64,000 bases of DNA from Capsicum annuum (lineage: Eukaryota > Streptophyta > Magnoliopsida > Solanales > Solanaceae). The stretch's first letter is position 1; each line of letters begins with the position of its first letter. This document shows positions 22,174-33,707 of this stretch, one piece after another. The notes under the pieces are model-generated. The model was not told the DNA's origin and did no database searches. It saw nothing but the letters and a program-made list of their open reading frames with translations. The stretch spans positions 88,743 to 152,742 of the forward strand of contig NW_025860675.1 in NCBI RefSeq assembly GCF_002878395.1. Direction: 5' to 3'. Position numbers and translations under genes: made by a program.

Positions 22174-24289
22174 ATAGAATTGAGAGCACATTGTGAATGT
22201 TATTGCAGCGATCACGTCAAAGCATAGATTGATATTTGTTGTGCTCACGAAGATCGTTTGAGACGATGCTACCTTGTAAAGGGAATTGGTTGTATGTTGA
22301 GATGCTCGAGTTAGCTATGTCGACCAAGGCCCATCATTTCAGAATCACGCCATGTCACAGCCGTTGATTCCGCCTTCGTCTGTGTGGGTTGATTTCATCT
22401 TCGAAGCATCCAAGAGTGATTGAGAAACCTTCAAGGGATGACTTCATATCAGTGGGTACCGTATGCAGAGGGATTCCATGGAGGCACGTTGGGCCAACAG
22501 GTGTGGTCATCGTGCGATGCTGTTTGAGTGGAACCACAAAGTTGGACAATCGGATAGCTGGTGCTCAAATGTCCTTGATTGTGGGGAACCGTCAGTTCGT
22601 CAGAAACTCTGTTAGCGGTATATTGGCAGCTATGGTCAGAAGAGAGCATGGACTTGACAAAGACGTCAAGCAAGGGTCGAGAAGTGCATCAGAAGCTTGT
22701 CAGTCAAGTAGCTTGTTCATGTAAAGCGATGATCCAGGGTTGTCAGCCATGAAAGAGTCTAGGCTGAGTTAAAGAAGGGGATATGCCGATAAGTCGGATG
22801 GTCAAGAGGATGAGCCATGTCTGCCAGGTCGTGCAGCCATGTTCCAAGAGAGTTGAAGCCGTAGACTATGAACATTGGCTTGATCATGCTTAGGTCTTGC
22901 CATGGATGCAATTAAGGCATCAAGTTGAGTGTCCACCAAGAAGGTTGGACTTGAGCTTTGCCGAGGGCATGTGAAGGGGTCCGTCTAAAGAAAGTCGGAC
23001 TCAAGGTTGGAACGACAACCTAGCCACCTAATGGGCTGCGAAGAGTGGCAGGAGAGTCCCTAAACCTAGCCATCCAATGGGTTGCGAGGAGTGGCAGGAG
23101 AGTCCCTACAGAAGAGAGCCATGCAGGATGAATGGGCAGTGAAGCCTACGGCATGGGCAAGCAGAGCTTGCAGTTGCAGAGAGTGCTATGCCAGGCAAGA
23201 ACCAGGCTAGCACCAAGCGGACCATTAGGCCGCGACAACGTAAAGGAGGGCCTGAGTGCAGGCTTCTTTGCGGGAAGATGGGCGTTAAAGTCAGGTGGAG
23301 GTAAAGCCATCAGGTGTGTGAGCAGCACGCATAAACCAAACCATTTCATGGAGAGGTGTTGTGCCAAAGTACTATAGGTAAGGAAAGTCGTCAAAGTAGG
23401 ATTAGCTAAAGCGTTGAAAATGAATTGGATTCCAAGTTCGAGGATGGGTTCTTTCCAAGAGTAGAAGAGCGGGTCGGAGGCCGCAGATGGGTGAACCAAG
23501 GGAGTTCTCGCCATAGGCAATAGGTACAAGGGTACCCCGAACGTCGAAGGACTGCGAAGGGAAAGAGAGAGTTTTGAACAAAGAGTCTAATTCACAGAGT
23601 AGTGCGCAGATGCCGGTACTTCGAGACAAGAAGTACTTGCCAAAGGGTACGTCCCAAGAGAGTGTGAGGTGCCTATGGGCGCGGAGCACACGAGATGCCA
23701 AAAGATGCCATGGTGAAGCATGGGTTTCCAAAGGCTGTTGTGAATGATGATTGGGACAAAGTTCGTAAGTTAGGCTACCGCCAGTGACGTCGCTCGAGGA
23801 AGGAAGATAAGGACCATAAGGGTATGGTTGGCAAAGATGCCACATCGAGGGATGCCTACCTAGCTATGTTGTGCTTAAAAGGCAGAAGTCCAGAAGGGAA
23901 GATAGTTGTCTACCAGAGGCAAAGGATCGAAGGGCTAGACATGCCAGGTATGGATGGGCTAGTAGGATCGCCAGGGTGGAAACAGATTCCCGGACAAGAT
24001 GAAGGCCGTGAGGAGCATGGTGCGGATATGACTTAAGGTCACCGCAAAGTTAGTCACCAGAGGGTGCAGGTGTGGAGACACCGTCCGAGCAGAAGTGCGG
24101 AGTGCACGCTTGGATAAAACTAGGGGGAGAAGGGCAAGGGGCCTGACTCCATTTTTAAGAAGGAGCTCGCAAGAGTTCCCACACACAAGGATTTGGGGGC
24201 CGCGATGTAAATCCCCAAGGGTGCAGACTTCGGGTTGTCGTCGGTGTTGCATGTCATTGAGGACAATGACTACTTCAGGTGTGTGAGGG
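22174..24289 (+). other. Element D internal region, noncoding
   Basis: About 2.1 kb between PBS and 3' LTR. Frames of 60-147 codons occur on both strands (22389-22724 on +; 23146-23529, 23402-23845 and 23959-24342 on -), but none shows CCHC, DTG/DSG, FIDD or DDE motifs, and the longest run antisense to the element. A 46-bp tandem duplication lies at 23019-23110. It ends in a short purine-rich GGTGTGTGAGGG that may be the polypurine tract. It probably carries only packaging and priming signals. Confidence 0.75.
23019..23110. repeat. 46-bp tandem duplication in element D
   Basis: Units 23019-23064 and 23065-23110 both start CCTAGCCA and share GAGTGGCAGGAGAGTCCCTA. They differ at a handful of positions, mostly transitions. 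Confidence 0.85.
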
Positions 24290-25794
24290 TGTGACGCCCC
24301 AAAGTTTTGGGGCCTGTCACTCGCCAGGATTGTGCGTGCCAACTAGGCCGCAACCTTGTCAGCTATGCAGGCGGCATGTGCTGAGGGAATATGCTGAAGT
24401 CGAAGATGAGGCAAAGAGGCATAACATGAGGCAACAAGCATCTATATATGTTGCATGACTTGTCCTAAGAGTGCCAATGTGATTTGGAGAGGGCTTGGTG
24501 TGAGCCCAAGGGGGCGGAGGCATGGTGAGGATCGTGTGCGGTGTTCGATGTCAGCGCCGTGCCATTTTGAGCTACAAGTGGAATCTAAGGATTCCGGTTT
24601 AGAGAGTTGATATTGATGGTACCTTATGTATGCTTACCAAATTTGGGGTCATTTGGAGTCCGTTCGGATAGGGGCTTGACTTGGCCAAAGTCCAGTGGCA
24701 TTGTCGTAATTTGCTGATTGGTCCGAAGGCCATAACTCATTCCGTGTGTATGGGAATGGGGTGAAACTTCATGGAGGTGTGAAGGAAGTCAAGAGAAAGG
24801 AGTAGGAACAAACGGCACCCAATTTGAAGGTCGGATGAATGATCTAAGCCCCAGTATGATTCTCGGGCAAAATGATGTCTAGTGGCGGACATTGGGATTA
24901 TTTATTTTAAGCATATATAAGGGGGGTATGAATGGTGACAGCCTACCAGCCTCCCCCGGGTGTGTCGACAGATGGCCACCCCAAGTGTGCTGCCTTGAGG
25001 GACAACCTCAAGGGCCTGCCTTGGCATGTCAAAGGAATGCGCAAGGTACTCATAGGGCTCGGGAACCCTATGGGCAACGCAAGGTCGGGTGGACTAGCGT
25101 TGGGCGTTGGAAAAGGCTAGAGGTTGGCTATATGAACCGACAAGCCCCGGGGGCTGTCTAAATGATGGAAGGATGCCTCCAAGCCGATAGAGCAATCGAG
25201 ATACTCTCCCCAAGAGACTCGTGAGCTAACTTGTGAGCTTGGTCAAGGTTCAGCCAAGCGAGCAAGGGTCCGTTGGCCTAGACGCGCAGTTGTGGGGCGA
25301 CACTGTGCTACGGAAGCTGGATACAAGTTGCGTGGGCTATGTTTGGCTATGCCATAAGACATGAGAGGGCATATCTAAGAAAGACGCTTGAGACAAAGGC
25401 CAAGGATTGAGGGTTGCCCTACTCGGGCGAAGCAAAGGCCAAGTGCACATGCATGAGGCGATGTCAAGCTTGAGGATAGGACTGTGCATGCGATGGCAAT
25501 GATCAGGCCAAGGCAAGGGACGAGTATGTCCATAGCCATCCCCAGGAGCGCCTATGGATGAGATCCACGAATTAAAGGTGCGCCAGAAGAGTTGCTTATA
25601 CGTTGGCCATGTCAGCCGACATGTTGAAGGAGCGGCACCAAAGGGGGCAAGCCTCTGAGGAGAGCTTCCCACAAGCACAGGATCGTGCTAAAGACCTGGG
25701 AAATGAGGAAGGCTGGCCCATAGTTGGGGGAACCATGGGCGCCGCACGGGCAGAATTGTGTGCCGCTGACACGTTGAAAAATGAGCCCGTGACA
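24290..25794 (+). repeat. Element D 3' LTR
   Basis: Matches 20655-22159 base for base as far as I compared, including the hairpin, the TATA box and the GTGACA end. It is followed by CTAAGC, which rejoins element C integrase sequence. Confidence 0.9.
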
Positions 25795-25968
25795 CTAAGC
25801 TTCCCCTTTTACCGACTCGTACCACTCCCTTTATGGTAGACACCTTCAAGAATACTCATTTGCCAATATCAAACTCTAAACTCCTAGATAGACGTCCACA
25901 TAGGACTTTTGGGGACGTTGAGAAGTTTTAACCTCTCATGAATCACCTCCACCTTCTGTAAAGACCGA
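25795..25968 (-). pseudogene. Element C integrase fragment, right of D
   Basis: The minus strand encodes the segment after the integrase core: a stretch like KVEVIHERLKLLNVPKSYVDV followed by a short LxLxxxNEY run, corresponding to IRERLKxAQSRxKSYAD..xLEFxVGDxV. It joins the fragment left of D when D is removed. At 25968 it runs straight into LTR sequence, the deletion junction of element C. Confidence 0.7.
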
Positions 25969-26469
25969 TGAGGGTTTAGGAAATGCGAATTGTCAAAAAG
26001 GCACTCAGTTAAAAGCTATAAAATGACTCCATCCAGGGGTACGACTCCTCCATACGACTCCATAAGTGGTTGTACCCTATGATATTAGTGGTGCCCTAAC
26101 TCGTACCCTAGGATTCTCCTAGTTCTCACACACTTTTAAGGGTACAACTACACACTCATGAGTCATATGCAAAGGGTATGACTCAACCCCTAACTCGTAT
26201 GGACCAATTGTATAGAAAATAGTCCACTCAAGTTTAGACTTCACTTAATATAATCATCTAGGGTAAGACTCTTGTGCATTGGTTACAGCTAAAAGAGGTC
26301 AAGTCATATAGAAGATAGTGAGCTACCTCACTAGGCTGCACTTATAAGATATGGGAAGGGTAAATGATACGACCCATATCCAAGGGTACGATTGGCTTTT
26401 CCAATTGTATCTTTGTCATCATGCTCAAAACCAATTTTTTTTTGTAAGGCCACATTCTTGGGTGTTTCA
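25969..26469 (-). repeat. Element C 5' LTR remnant
   Basis: Matches 19400-19897 in order: GGGTTTAGG, then TATAAAATGACYCCATC, then GGCTTTTCCAATTGTATCTT, and the GGTGTTTCA end. Only the outer, U3-side 500 bp remain. The U5 side, with the minisatellite, is gone together with the PBS and gag. Confidence 0.8.
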
Positions 26470-26548
26470 TCCACACACAAGACTCTACTCAACATGCCTT
26501 TCAGATACCCCAGGATAATTTAAAATGTTAGGTTCTAATACCAAGTTT
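26470..26548 (-). other. Internal 2 leader and PBS remnant, right of element C
   Basis: Continues the gag leader broken at 17278 (ACAAGACTCTACTCAAC also stands at 11157-11172). It ends with a degenerate primer site on the minus strand, TGGTATTAGAACC at 26531-26543, just before LTR3. Two substitutions from the usual site fit an old copy. Confidence 0.7.
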
Positions 26549-27530
26549 TATCATGACCCGAGGCTACCTCTTGGTCACGACAACGATGCTTACGACCACA
26601 AGTGATCGTAAGCTAACCGATGATCTGGTACCTGTTGAGAGCACTAAATAATATAATAATGGAAACAACATATGCAGAAAATAATTGATGAGATTCTATA
26701 ATCAAAACACTGGAATGTAATCCAACGTATCTAAATTACCCAAATAAACTGAAACTAAATGAATGTCTATCTTGTCTGAAACAACTTATAAAAATCGTAA
26801 ATTGACTAACTTTCCAGCTTTTTGAAAGCCTATAAGAATTATTAGGATTTGATGGGATGGACCCCCAACTAACTTAACATAAATAGATGCTGAAGTAACA
26901 ATAAATCATGTCGTCCTTGATAGAAGAAGAGTCACAACTACTGTTGTTGGGTAGTGCTGGACTGGTCGAGAAACTGAGCATCCAAACCTATGTTATATGA
27001 TACATAGAATAAGGGAAGAGTATGCTATCAATATTTTAAATATACTAATACGTAAGATAAGGACTAATTAAAAAGCGTAAGATAACTGAACATGGATGTA
27101 TAGACATGTAAATAACAATGCAAGACCAAGCATAAATATATGTATATATATATATTGAGATAATTTGAAATCTAAATGACTTAAATATGGATCTATACAC
27201 TTGGTCATACAAACCAGAACTGATCGACCTTGAAGACAACATTGAGACTATGAGAGCTGACTACAACCGATATGCCCTAATATGATAAATTGGGGTCAAA
27301 CTTGTAACCCTAGTTGGAAGGATTCTGGTACCTTGTCAACGGTACCAAAACATGACTGGCGATGTGGATTCACATGGCTAATCTCCTAAATGAAGAGGGT
27401 GTCTTGTGTAATTGGCAGGGGACCCCTCATAATCTACAATAGCACCATAGGTATGGAACTCAGGGATTGCTATTAACGACTCATGCCTAAATGATAGAGG
27501 AGTCATCATCTCTGTATTCTCTCAGTGCGA
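26549..27530 (-). repeat. Array LTR3, left part
   Basis: Starts with a drifted TATCATGACCCGAGG and aligns with the first 990 bp of LTR1 and LTR2 (GTACCTTGTC near 27330, GATGTGGATTC near 27360). It stops at 27530, where element X begins. About 470 bp of the LTR present in LTR2 (roughly 12215-12700) have no counterpart on the far side. Confidence 0.8.
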
Positions 27531-28873
27531 TGTTTTCACAACCAAACATGTCAAGTCATGATGGCGCCTACCATAACCCACCAGTAGGAAAGCCAACCCG
27601 TAGTCTGGAATGACTAGTAACAGACTACTCAATAATATAAGAAAAAGAATGTAGAATATAAAAAATAAAGATTGATATATAGAAGAATCCCAAAACCTGG
27701 TGGTATCAATACAACATCTTCTAATAATAAAAGAGTACAAAAGTGAAATATCAAGAGAAATACAATGGTACAACTTATCTTCGAATAGAACTTAAAGACT
27801 AGTCTTATACATAAGAGAGAGATAAGTAATGCTCCGAACATCAAGAGCTCACTCTAAGTCTCTAAACCAGGGATGCTCTACATGATGCACACATCAACGA
27901 CGATAACCCATACTATGATCTAGATGTTGCAAAAGTGCAGTATTAGTACAAAATAAATGTTACTCATAGGCTACTGCCAACTGAGCTCCAAAGATAAAAT
28001 AGATTTATACAACATATAAGCAAAATGGAAACTACACCCAAGAGTCCAGAAATCATATGACAAGTCAATAAGATAATAAGGAACAACTATTCTATTCATG
28101 TCTAAGATTCTAACATAATAAGACTAAGGAAGTATAAGGGTGAACTATCCTATTCTAATTATATTCAATATACATCAATGCTATATCGTATATCCCAGGT
28201 CAATATATGAATAAAGAGTGAAAGAAAAATATATAGTATTATACAAGGCAAAGAAATGACTATACAATATAAAAGGGTTATAAACGTGCTATCTTACATG
28301 TCCAAAACCCTTATCTAATCCCCAAACATCAATATTTCAAGGACAAGTTAACCTACTCATAATCAAGCATAACATCCATATTCATACGCAATATATATCA
28401 CACATCATATATGAAGAAAATTAGACAGAAGCCTACCATAAGGCCAAACCGCAAAACATCACTTCATACACCACATTCTCATTTTCACTTTACAATCCTC
28501 AAAATGCTATCACACTATTAAAACCATAATCTACTCATCAATACGAGTCTAATGAAACCCATTTGCACTATTTTACTTTGGGTCCAAAAATGAAACCAAA
28601 ATCCCAAGTGGATCCTACATATGCAAAACGAGTATCTGAGACTAACCCAATGTTCACACATGCATAAGGAATCATAACCCTCAAAGAATGGGTGAAAACG
28701 AAGCATACTTTGGGCTAAAATCAAGCCCTTAGAAAAATTAGGGTTTTGGATCCAAACTAAGAAATTCAAGCATGAATTCAAGAAATTTTTACCTCAATCT
28801 TGAAGAAAATCGTGATACAAGATGATAATTAAGCTCCCAAGTTAACTCCCCACGACCTATTTTGAGTTGTTAC

Positions 28874-28967
28874 ACTCATTTTGGGGTTTCTAGGTCTAAA
28901 TGGTGAAGGGGAAAGGCACATACTCATTTTGGGGTTTCTAGGTCTAAATGGTGAAGAGAAAAGGCAC
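28874..28967. repeat. 48-bp tandem duplication in element X LTR
   Basis: Two copies start ACTCATTTTGGGGTTTCTAG (28874 and 28922), with few differences. They lie just after the TATA box in transcription direction, so they duplicate the likely transcript start region. Confidence 0.85.
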
Positions 28968-28982
28968 CAAATGCATCTTGGG

Positions 28983-28993
28983 CCTTTTATATA
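28983..28993 (-). promoter_or_regulatory. TATA box in element X LTR
   Basis: The minus strand reads GGGGCTATATAAAAGGCCC, a strong core promoter match about 740 bp from the LTR start. Confidence 0.6.
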
Positions 28994-29735
28994 GCCCCTA
29001 CAGTAGAAGAAATATCATATGGGCTGCAATCATGCTACTCGCGATCGCTACATGCTTGTCCGCAATTATGGGTGCACCAGGTAACACCAAACTCAAAAAT
29101 AAGTTTTTAACCCTCGGGTCTCAACTAGAATCCAAAGAACATGATCTAATAGTGAATTTTGAGTGTAAATCATATTTAAAATCCATTGGAATCATCAAAA
29201 CTTTCATCAGAGATCATTTAAGCAAAGAGTGGGGCCTACACTATAGTTTCATCACTTTTCATAAAATCCCCTCAATAGCTTGAAATATGTCTGGGAGCCT
29301 TGGGACCTGAACCAAGGGTCTCCCTAGCCTAAAATCAACATTCTGGATGTGATAGAGAAGTCATATTTGTACTCTAAGGTAGTTTCAACCAAATGTGGGT
29401 CCTACATATATTTTTTCCAATTTTTAAGTTTTCGACCAATAGGTAAAAATGAGATCAGGTGCATTAGGACTAAAGCCAAAGGTCTACCTAAACTAAATTC
29501 AATATTTTGAATCTGCTAGCTTAGTCGAAATTTGAATCCGAGATTATTTCACTGAAGTTTTTTCCCGGTGCCATTTGGAAGCAGCAAAGACTTCAAAATA
29601 GGGAGTTGACTCTAAAAATCAAACTAACTGCCGGGTAACCAAGCCATCAGTCCCATCAAGTCATTAATGACTTGGGGAAACTATGGAGAAGCTCAAATAG
29701 TAAAGATAAGCATAAATATGGAAAATGACTTGAAG

Positions 29736-32700
29736 AGTCATTACAATATCCAATATCTACTACTAAAGGGACTTTTATCCCCTAAAGTCAACGGACCAAA
29801 ATAATCTCAAAAGTTTGAAAGGATGAGGTACTGGGCCCGCATGCTCAAAGCATGAACTTCCTAGAAAACCTCAATAGAGAGATCATCTGCAAAGGATGTT
29901 ACCATAGGTATCCCTTTTTCAATTAACACTTTCATTCTACTTCCTAAATAGCCAACTTAATTTAAAGCTAACTGGCCTCCAACTTAACTGAAAAAGGCTG
30001 ATGCATGCACATCTGAATCACATCAAGCTGGTACCATATCATATCCTTATACAACAACAAAGGATCATCAAAGTCAAAAGCAAACCAAGACATAGGTCAT
30101 AAATCTGACTCCAAATCCAAGAATAACCTTCCTTTCCATTTTTGCACCTGTTGTCTACTCTAAGACTGGAGGAAAATCACTTCAGTCTCATCGACACAGT
30201 CTCATCATAAACTCAATAACTAAAGCTGGTATGCTGAAAGTCTATAAGGCTAACATGAGAATAAGCTCCAAAGACTCTATTTTGGCATAAAAATAGAGAT
30301 AATCATGGAACACAATCCATGCTAATGTTGGAACCAATCTGGATAAAAATGAAACCGAAATCTTAAAATCTAAGGTAAAAATACTCATCATTGAATATTC
30401 CACTCAAGAACGTCTCATCTACTGAGAATAAAGACATACTAAATCCAACTCAAGTATATTACCCCTTGAGTAAATCATCGAAAATTCCCAAAAAAGCTAA
30501 AACTTGAGGTCAAAACTGAAATAACCAATATGAGGTCTATCATCAGAACACTAATCAACTATAATCTAGCCAAAGTCTAGAAGACCGAATTGGCAACCAT
30601 AGAGTAGGGTAAACCAACCTATAAATGAAATTCAAATAGAAACTAGTGCAAAATAAAGCCTGCACGACAGCTCTACAACACTAAGCTAAAATATCAATAC
30701 AAAAATTGAACTAGATAATCTCAAATATCTAAATCAAAATTAAAAGCAAGTAGGCATTAATGCTCCAAATCTATCATACTTCAAAATTGCCATTCCAAGG
30801 AGTCAAAATTGAAAATGGGGCCAGTAAGGCTATATCAATGTCAACTATCTCAATCGACTCTAAAATCCAGATCAAACATATCCGAGATAAATCATACCAA
30901 GCCATAGTTGAGAAATATCTAGAGAGAAAAATCACCACAGGGATAATCACTTACTGATAACACAAGCAACCTACTCTATGTCAGCTGGAGGGAATGAAAC
31001 ATAGACAAAAAAATAGGAATCATGCCAAAGGAAAAATCACTAGCTGAAAATGCATATAACGCATCTTATATCTACTGGAGGGCTTGAACTATCCAAATAT
31101 ACTCAAAACTTCTCAAGGCTAAAATCCACACCAATGAAGGCAAAAAATTTAGCTACTCAAAGAAATGAAACTTATGCTGGGAGCTAACCAATGTAATACT
31201 CCATCTAGGCAAAGAAATAGCCACAGGCTCATATCATTGAGGAGAATCACTCCACCAAGCCTCACTAGGCAGAATAAATATTGAAATGGGGATTTTTTGA
31301 ATCAACCCAAGGGCAACATTATCAAAGAAGAAATACAAATCTCAAAACTAAGGTTAAGGTCGAGACCACCACCAAAATGCCAATAACTTGAGATAAAGAT
31401 TTTCTAATTTGCCAACTTAAGAAGTGATTACAGGAAATGCAACCTTTCTTTAACTTTCTAACTCTGCTAGAAAAAAGAATATCACAACGGCAAAAGAGTA
31501 TTCAACCTCCACACTAACAACAAGGCAATCTAGCATGAGGGAACGATCCCAACATATCTATGAGATAAATCCATGATATCTCAATATAAAATATTAAAAT
31601 TGCTATCAAATAAAGAAATATCCACAAATGAAGAATTAACCTCAAAATGGTCTATCTTATAAATGGGTTATATCAGAAAGGATAGCCAAAACAAAAGATT
31701 TCACAACCCAGAAGGCATGTCTAAGAATCTCAAACTCTAAAATGAGCAACATAACTAAATTGCTGACTCAAAATCCACACAAACCATGGAATATGACTTA
31801 CCTTTGATACCACACCCCCTAAAATAAATCTAATACAGCTAACTAAGAGGGACCATAGTGAACCTCACCGCGCTAGGGGAAAGAAATCATCAAATTGGGC
31901 TATATCTACTCAAGCCGCAAAATAATATCAAAAAAAATAAAAGTTTAACTAGATAACACTAGTATATATAGCTACCCAACGAGAATCAAATTCATCTTTT
32001 AATAACATCAAGTAACAATATCACGTACTATCAGAAACCTCACACAGTGGTAGCAATAGAAACAAAAATATCACTATCAATATAATAAACAGGAGGTACC
32101 AAAATGAATATCAATATCATGTACCACTCAAGAGCCACAACATGGCTAATGTACTAAGATAAATAAGACTCAAATCCAAAACCACACCTATTGGGATAAA
32201 GCATTAATATATATTTACTCTATCCACTACAAAAAGAATTAAACCATAGAGTGGTAGCATAATCATGGATTCAACAATAAGGCACATAATTATCCATATA
32301 AATTCATCAAGTCATACAATTATCAATGGGTATGAAAAACCCAATTACATAATAAGAGATAAATACGAGAAATAAAAACACACCAATTATGGTAACATCC
32401 ACAGTCATATGCTTAAAAGGCATAGGGAAAATAAATCTTAATTGTGTAAATTAGACCGACTGACTGAATCATTAACTGAGGCGCTAAGCACATTATCTCT
32501 AACTAAAGATGTCACAATATCTCAAGCTAATCTAACTAAGATAAATGACCGGAATGTCATGTCAGGGACACACCCAAGACTAGTAGTTGATTTTTTTGTA
32601 GCTGCAATAATTCTTGAATATTTCATATGGAGACAACACAAAATAAAACTAAATGATTGGCCAACCAACACTGAGAGAAATTAGCAAAATTATGTCCAAA

Positions 32701-32994
32701 TTTCTAAAATCATAGCCTATCTTCAAAATTCTAGGTTGGCAGGGAATATAGGCTAATTTTAGCTGATATATCTACCAGGGAATTCTCTAAGCTAGTGTCT
32801 CATCACAACATAACCAAACTAAGATCCTAGAAAACTTTGAGATAGTGCCCTTCATAATCTAGAATTGTCACCATAGCTCAAAGAACCATACCACACTCTG
32901 TAAGTTTGATGGAGACTCTTCCCAAATCTCGTTGTTTTTTGCTAAGGATCTTCTTCATCCATCTCTGACCCTCTGGTTTGATGTTGTGCTAAAA
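29736..32994. other. Unidentified AT-rich internal sequence of element X
   Basis: No gag-pol motif could be found on either strand. Frames are short (30760-30957 and 32442-32684 on +). One minus-strand stretch near 29990-30190 stays open for about 75 codons with one stop (…QQVQKWKGRLFLDLESDL…), but I do not recognise it. A TGGTATCAAAGG match on the minus strand at 31801-31812 resembles a primer site, yet the sequence right of it is not like X's LTR. It may be a decayed non-autonomous interior or more than one fragment. Confidence 0.4.
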
Positions 32995-33707
32995 TTCTAG
33001 AATTCATGGATTATTTCATAAAATAGGATATAATTCAAGATTTTAATATAAGAGAAGGTTTTTGGGCTTAATGAGTAGAAGAAACCCAATAATGAATACC
33101 CTATATACCTATAGTTCAAACTTTAGGGTAGAATCCTTATAATTGTTCTTCCATCTAAGAAACCATAATTGGTGTTCTTCTGTATGAGAGAGGAGATTAA
33201 TGTGTTAAGTGTTTGAGATTTAGAGGAAAATAAACCTCCTTGAGGGTTATAGGTCGTGGGTAGAAGTTATAAGAGGGGAAAAGACTTAAAAGCCCTTTAA
33301 CTAAACCTTACAAAATTTGTCGCCAGTCCATATAAGTAGACCATACGACTTTTATAATAAGGTGTGATTTATATTCTTGACTTGTAAGCTGCATAGAATC
33401 GAAGAGAGTATACAATAGTCAACATATAAGTGGCATTCTGACTTATATCATCTTCATAAGACTCTTAACCGTATACTTATACCTTGGATAGAACCTTACC
33501 TTTTCTCAAACTAATTTTGGTACACCTTACTTTATACGACTCGTATGCTTCTTAGTGACTTCAAGAGGTTGAGTCATATGCTAAACAAAATGTCACTCAT
33601 CTTACACTATCTTTGGTATGAGTTTAATGTACGAGTCATATGTTATGCATACAACTGAAGGGTCTAGTCGTATGATGGATAAAAACTTCCAGAGATAGGG
33701 TATTATG
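32995..33707 (-). repeat. Array LTR3, right part
   Basis: Resumes with AATTCATGGATTATTTCATA, equal to the LTR2 position near 12718, and ends GGGTATTATG before the purine tract of internal region 3. All landmarks of the U3 side (GGTTATAGGTCGTGGG at 33245, CGTATGATGGA near 33668) are in order. Confidence 0.8.

Larger units (their letters stand above)
20655..25794 (+). mobile_element. Element D: young non-autonomous LTR retrotransposon (LARD-like), plus strand
   Basis: Two 1505-bp direct repeats (20655-22159 and 24290-25794) enclose a 2130-bp internal region. They are flanked by ACTAA. A primer binding site follows the left LTR. The repeats match everywhere I compared them, and open frames recur at a constant 3635-bp offset with the same translations. 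The internal region is too short for gag-pol, and no gag, RT or integrase motif is visible in any frame, so the element must depend on enzymes from elsewhere. Its base composition is richer in G+C than the surrounding elements. Confidence 0.9.
17279..26469 (-). mobile_element. Element C: truncated minus-strand gypsy element, interrupted by D
   Basis: The left LTR (17279-19897) is followed by a reversed purine tract and a short integrase-tail fragment (to 20654). Element D intervenes, then more integrase (25795-25968), and last a fragment of the right LTR (25969-26469). Everything from the integrase core through gag, PBS and most of the 5' LTR has been deleted. The flanks CCCAT (17274-17278) and TCCAC (26470-26474) look like two drifted copies of one duplication, and the leader text on both sides of C joins smoothly when compared with 11150-11180. 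Confidence 0.8.
27531..29735 (-). repeat. Element X LTR
   Basis: On the minus strand it starts TGTAATGACTCTTCAAGTCA, an inverted-repeat start like other plant LTRs, and ends GGTTGTGAAAACA. A purine-rich TTTAGTAGTAGAT lies just upstream of the start. A TATA box stands at 28983-28993, with a 48-bp tandem duplication immediately downstream. U3 carries GCGATCGC (29041-29048). The frame at 28948-29283 on + runs antisense to this promoter and shows no domain. Confidence 0.65.
27531..32994 (-). mobile_element. Element X: LTR plus unidentified internal sequence, truncated
   Basis: A 2205-bp LTR-like unit (27531-29735) with TG..CA ends is followed by about 3.3 kb without recognisable coding motifs. 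The right-hand LTR is not found. The right edge (near 32994) joins LTR3 about 470 bp further along than the left edge, so a deletion removed X's 5' end together with part of LTR3. Orientation is inferred from the TATA box and from the TGTAATGACTC start on the minus strand. Confidence 0.6.

Noticed and set aside
22389..22724. 111-codon plus-strand frame shortly after the D primer site as a gag
   Set aside because: The position would suit gag, but there is no capsid pattern and no CCHC box, and the internal region is too short for an autonomous element.
23402..23845. 147-codon minus-strand frame in element D as a coding gene
   Set aside because: It is antisense to the element, overlaps other frames, and shows no recognisable motif.
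31801..31812. Minus-strand TGGTATCAAAGG as the primer site of element X with a 5' LTR to its right
   Set aside because: The sequence from 31813 onward does not resemble the start of X's LTR at 27531, so the match may be chance or belong to another fragment.
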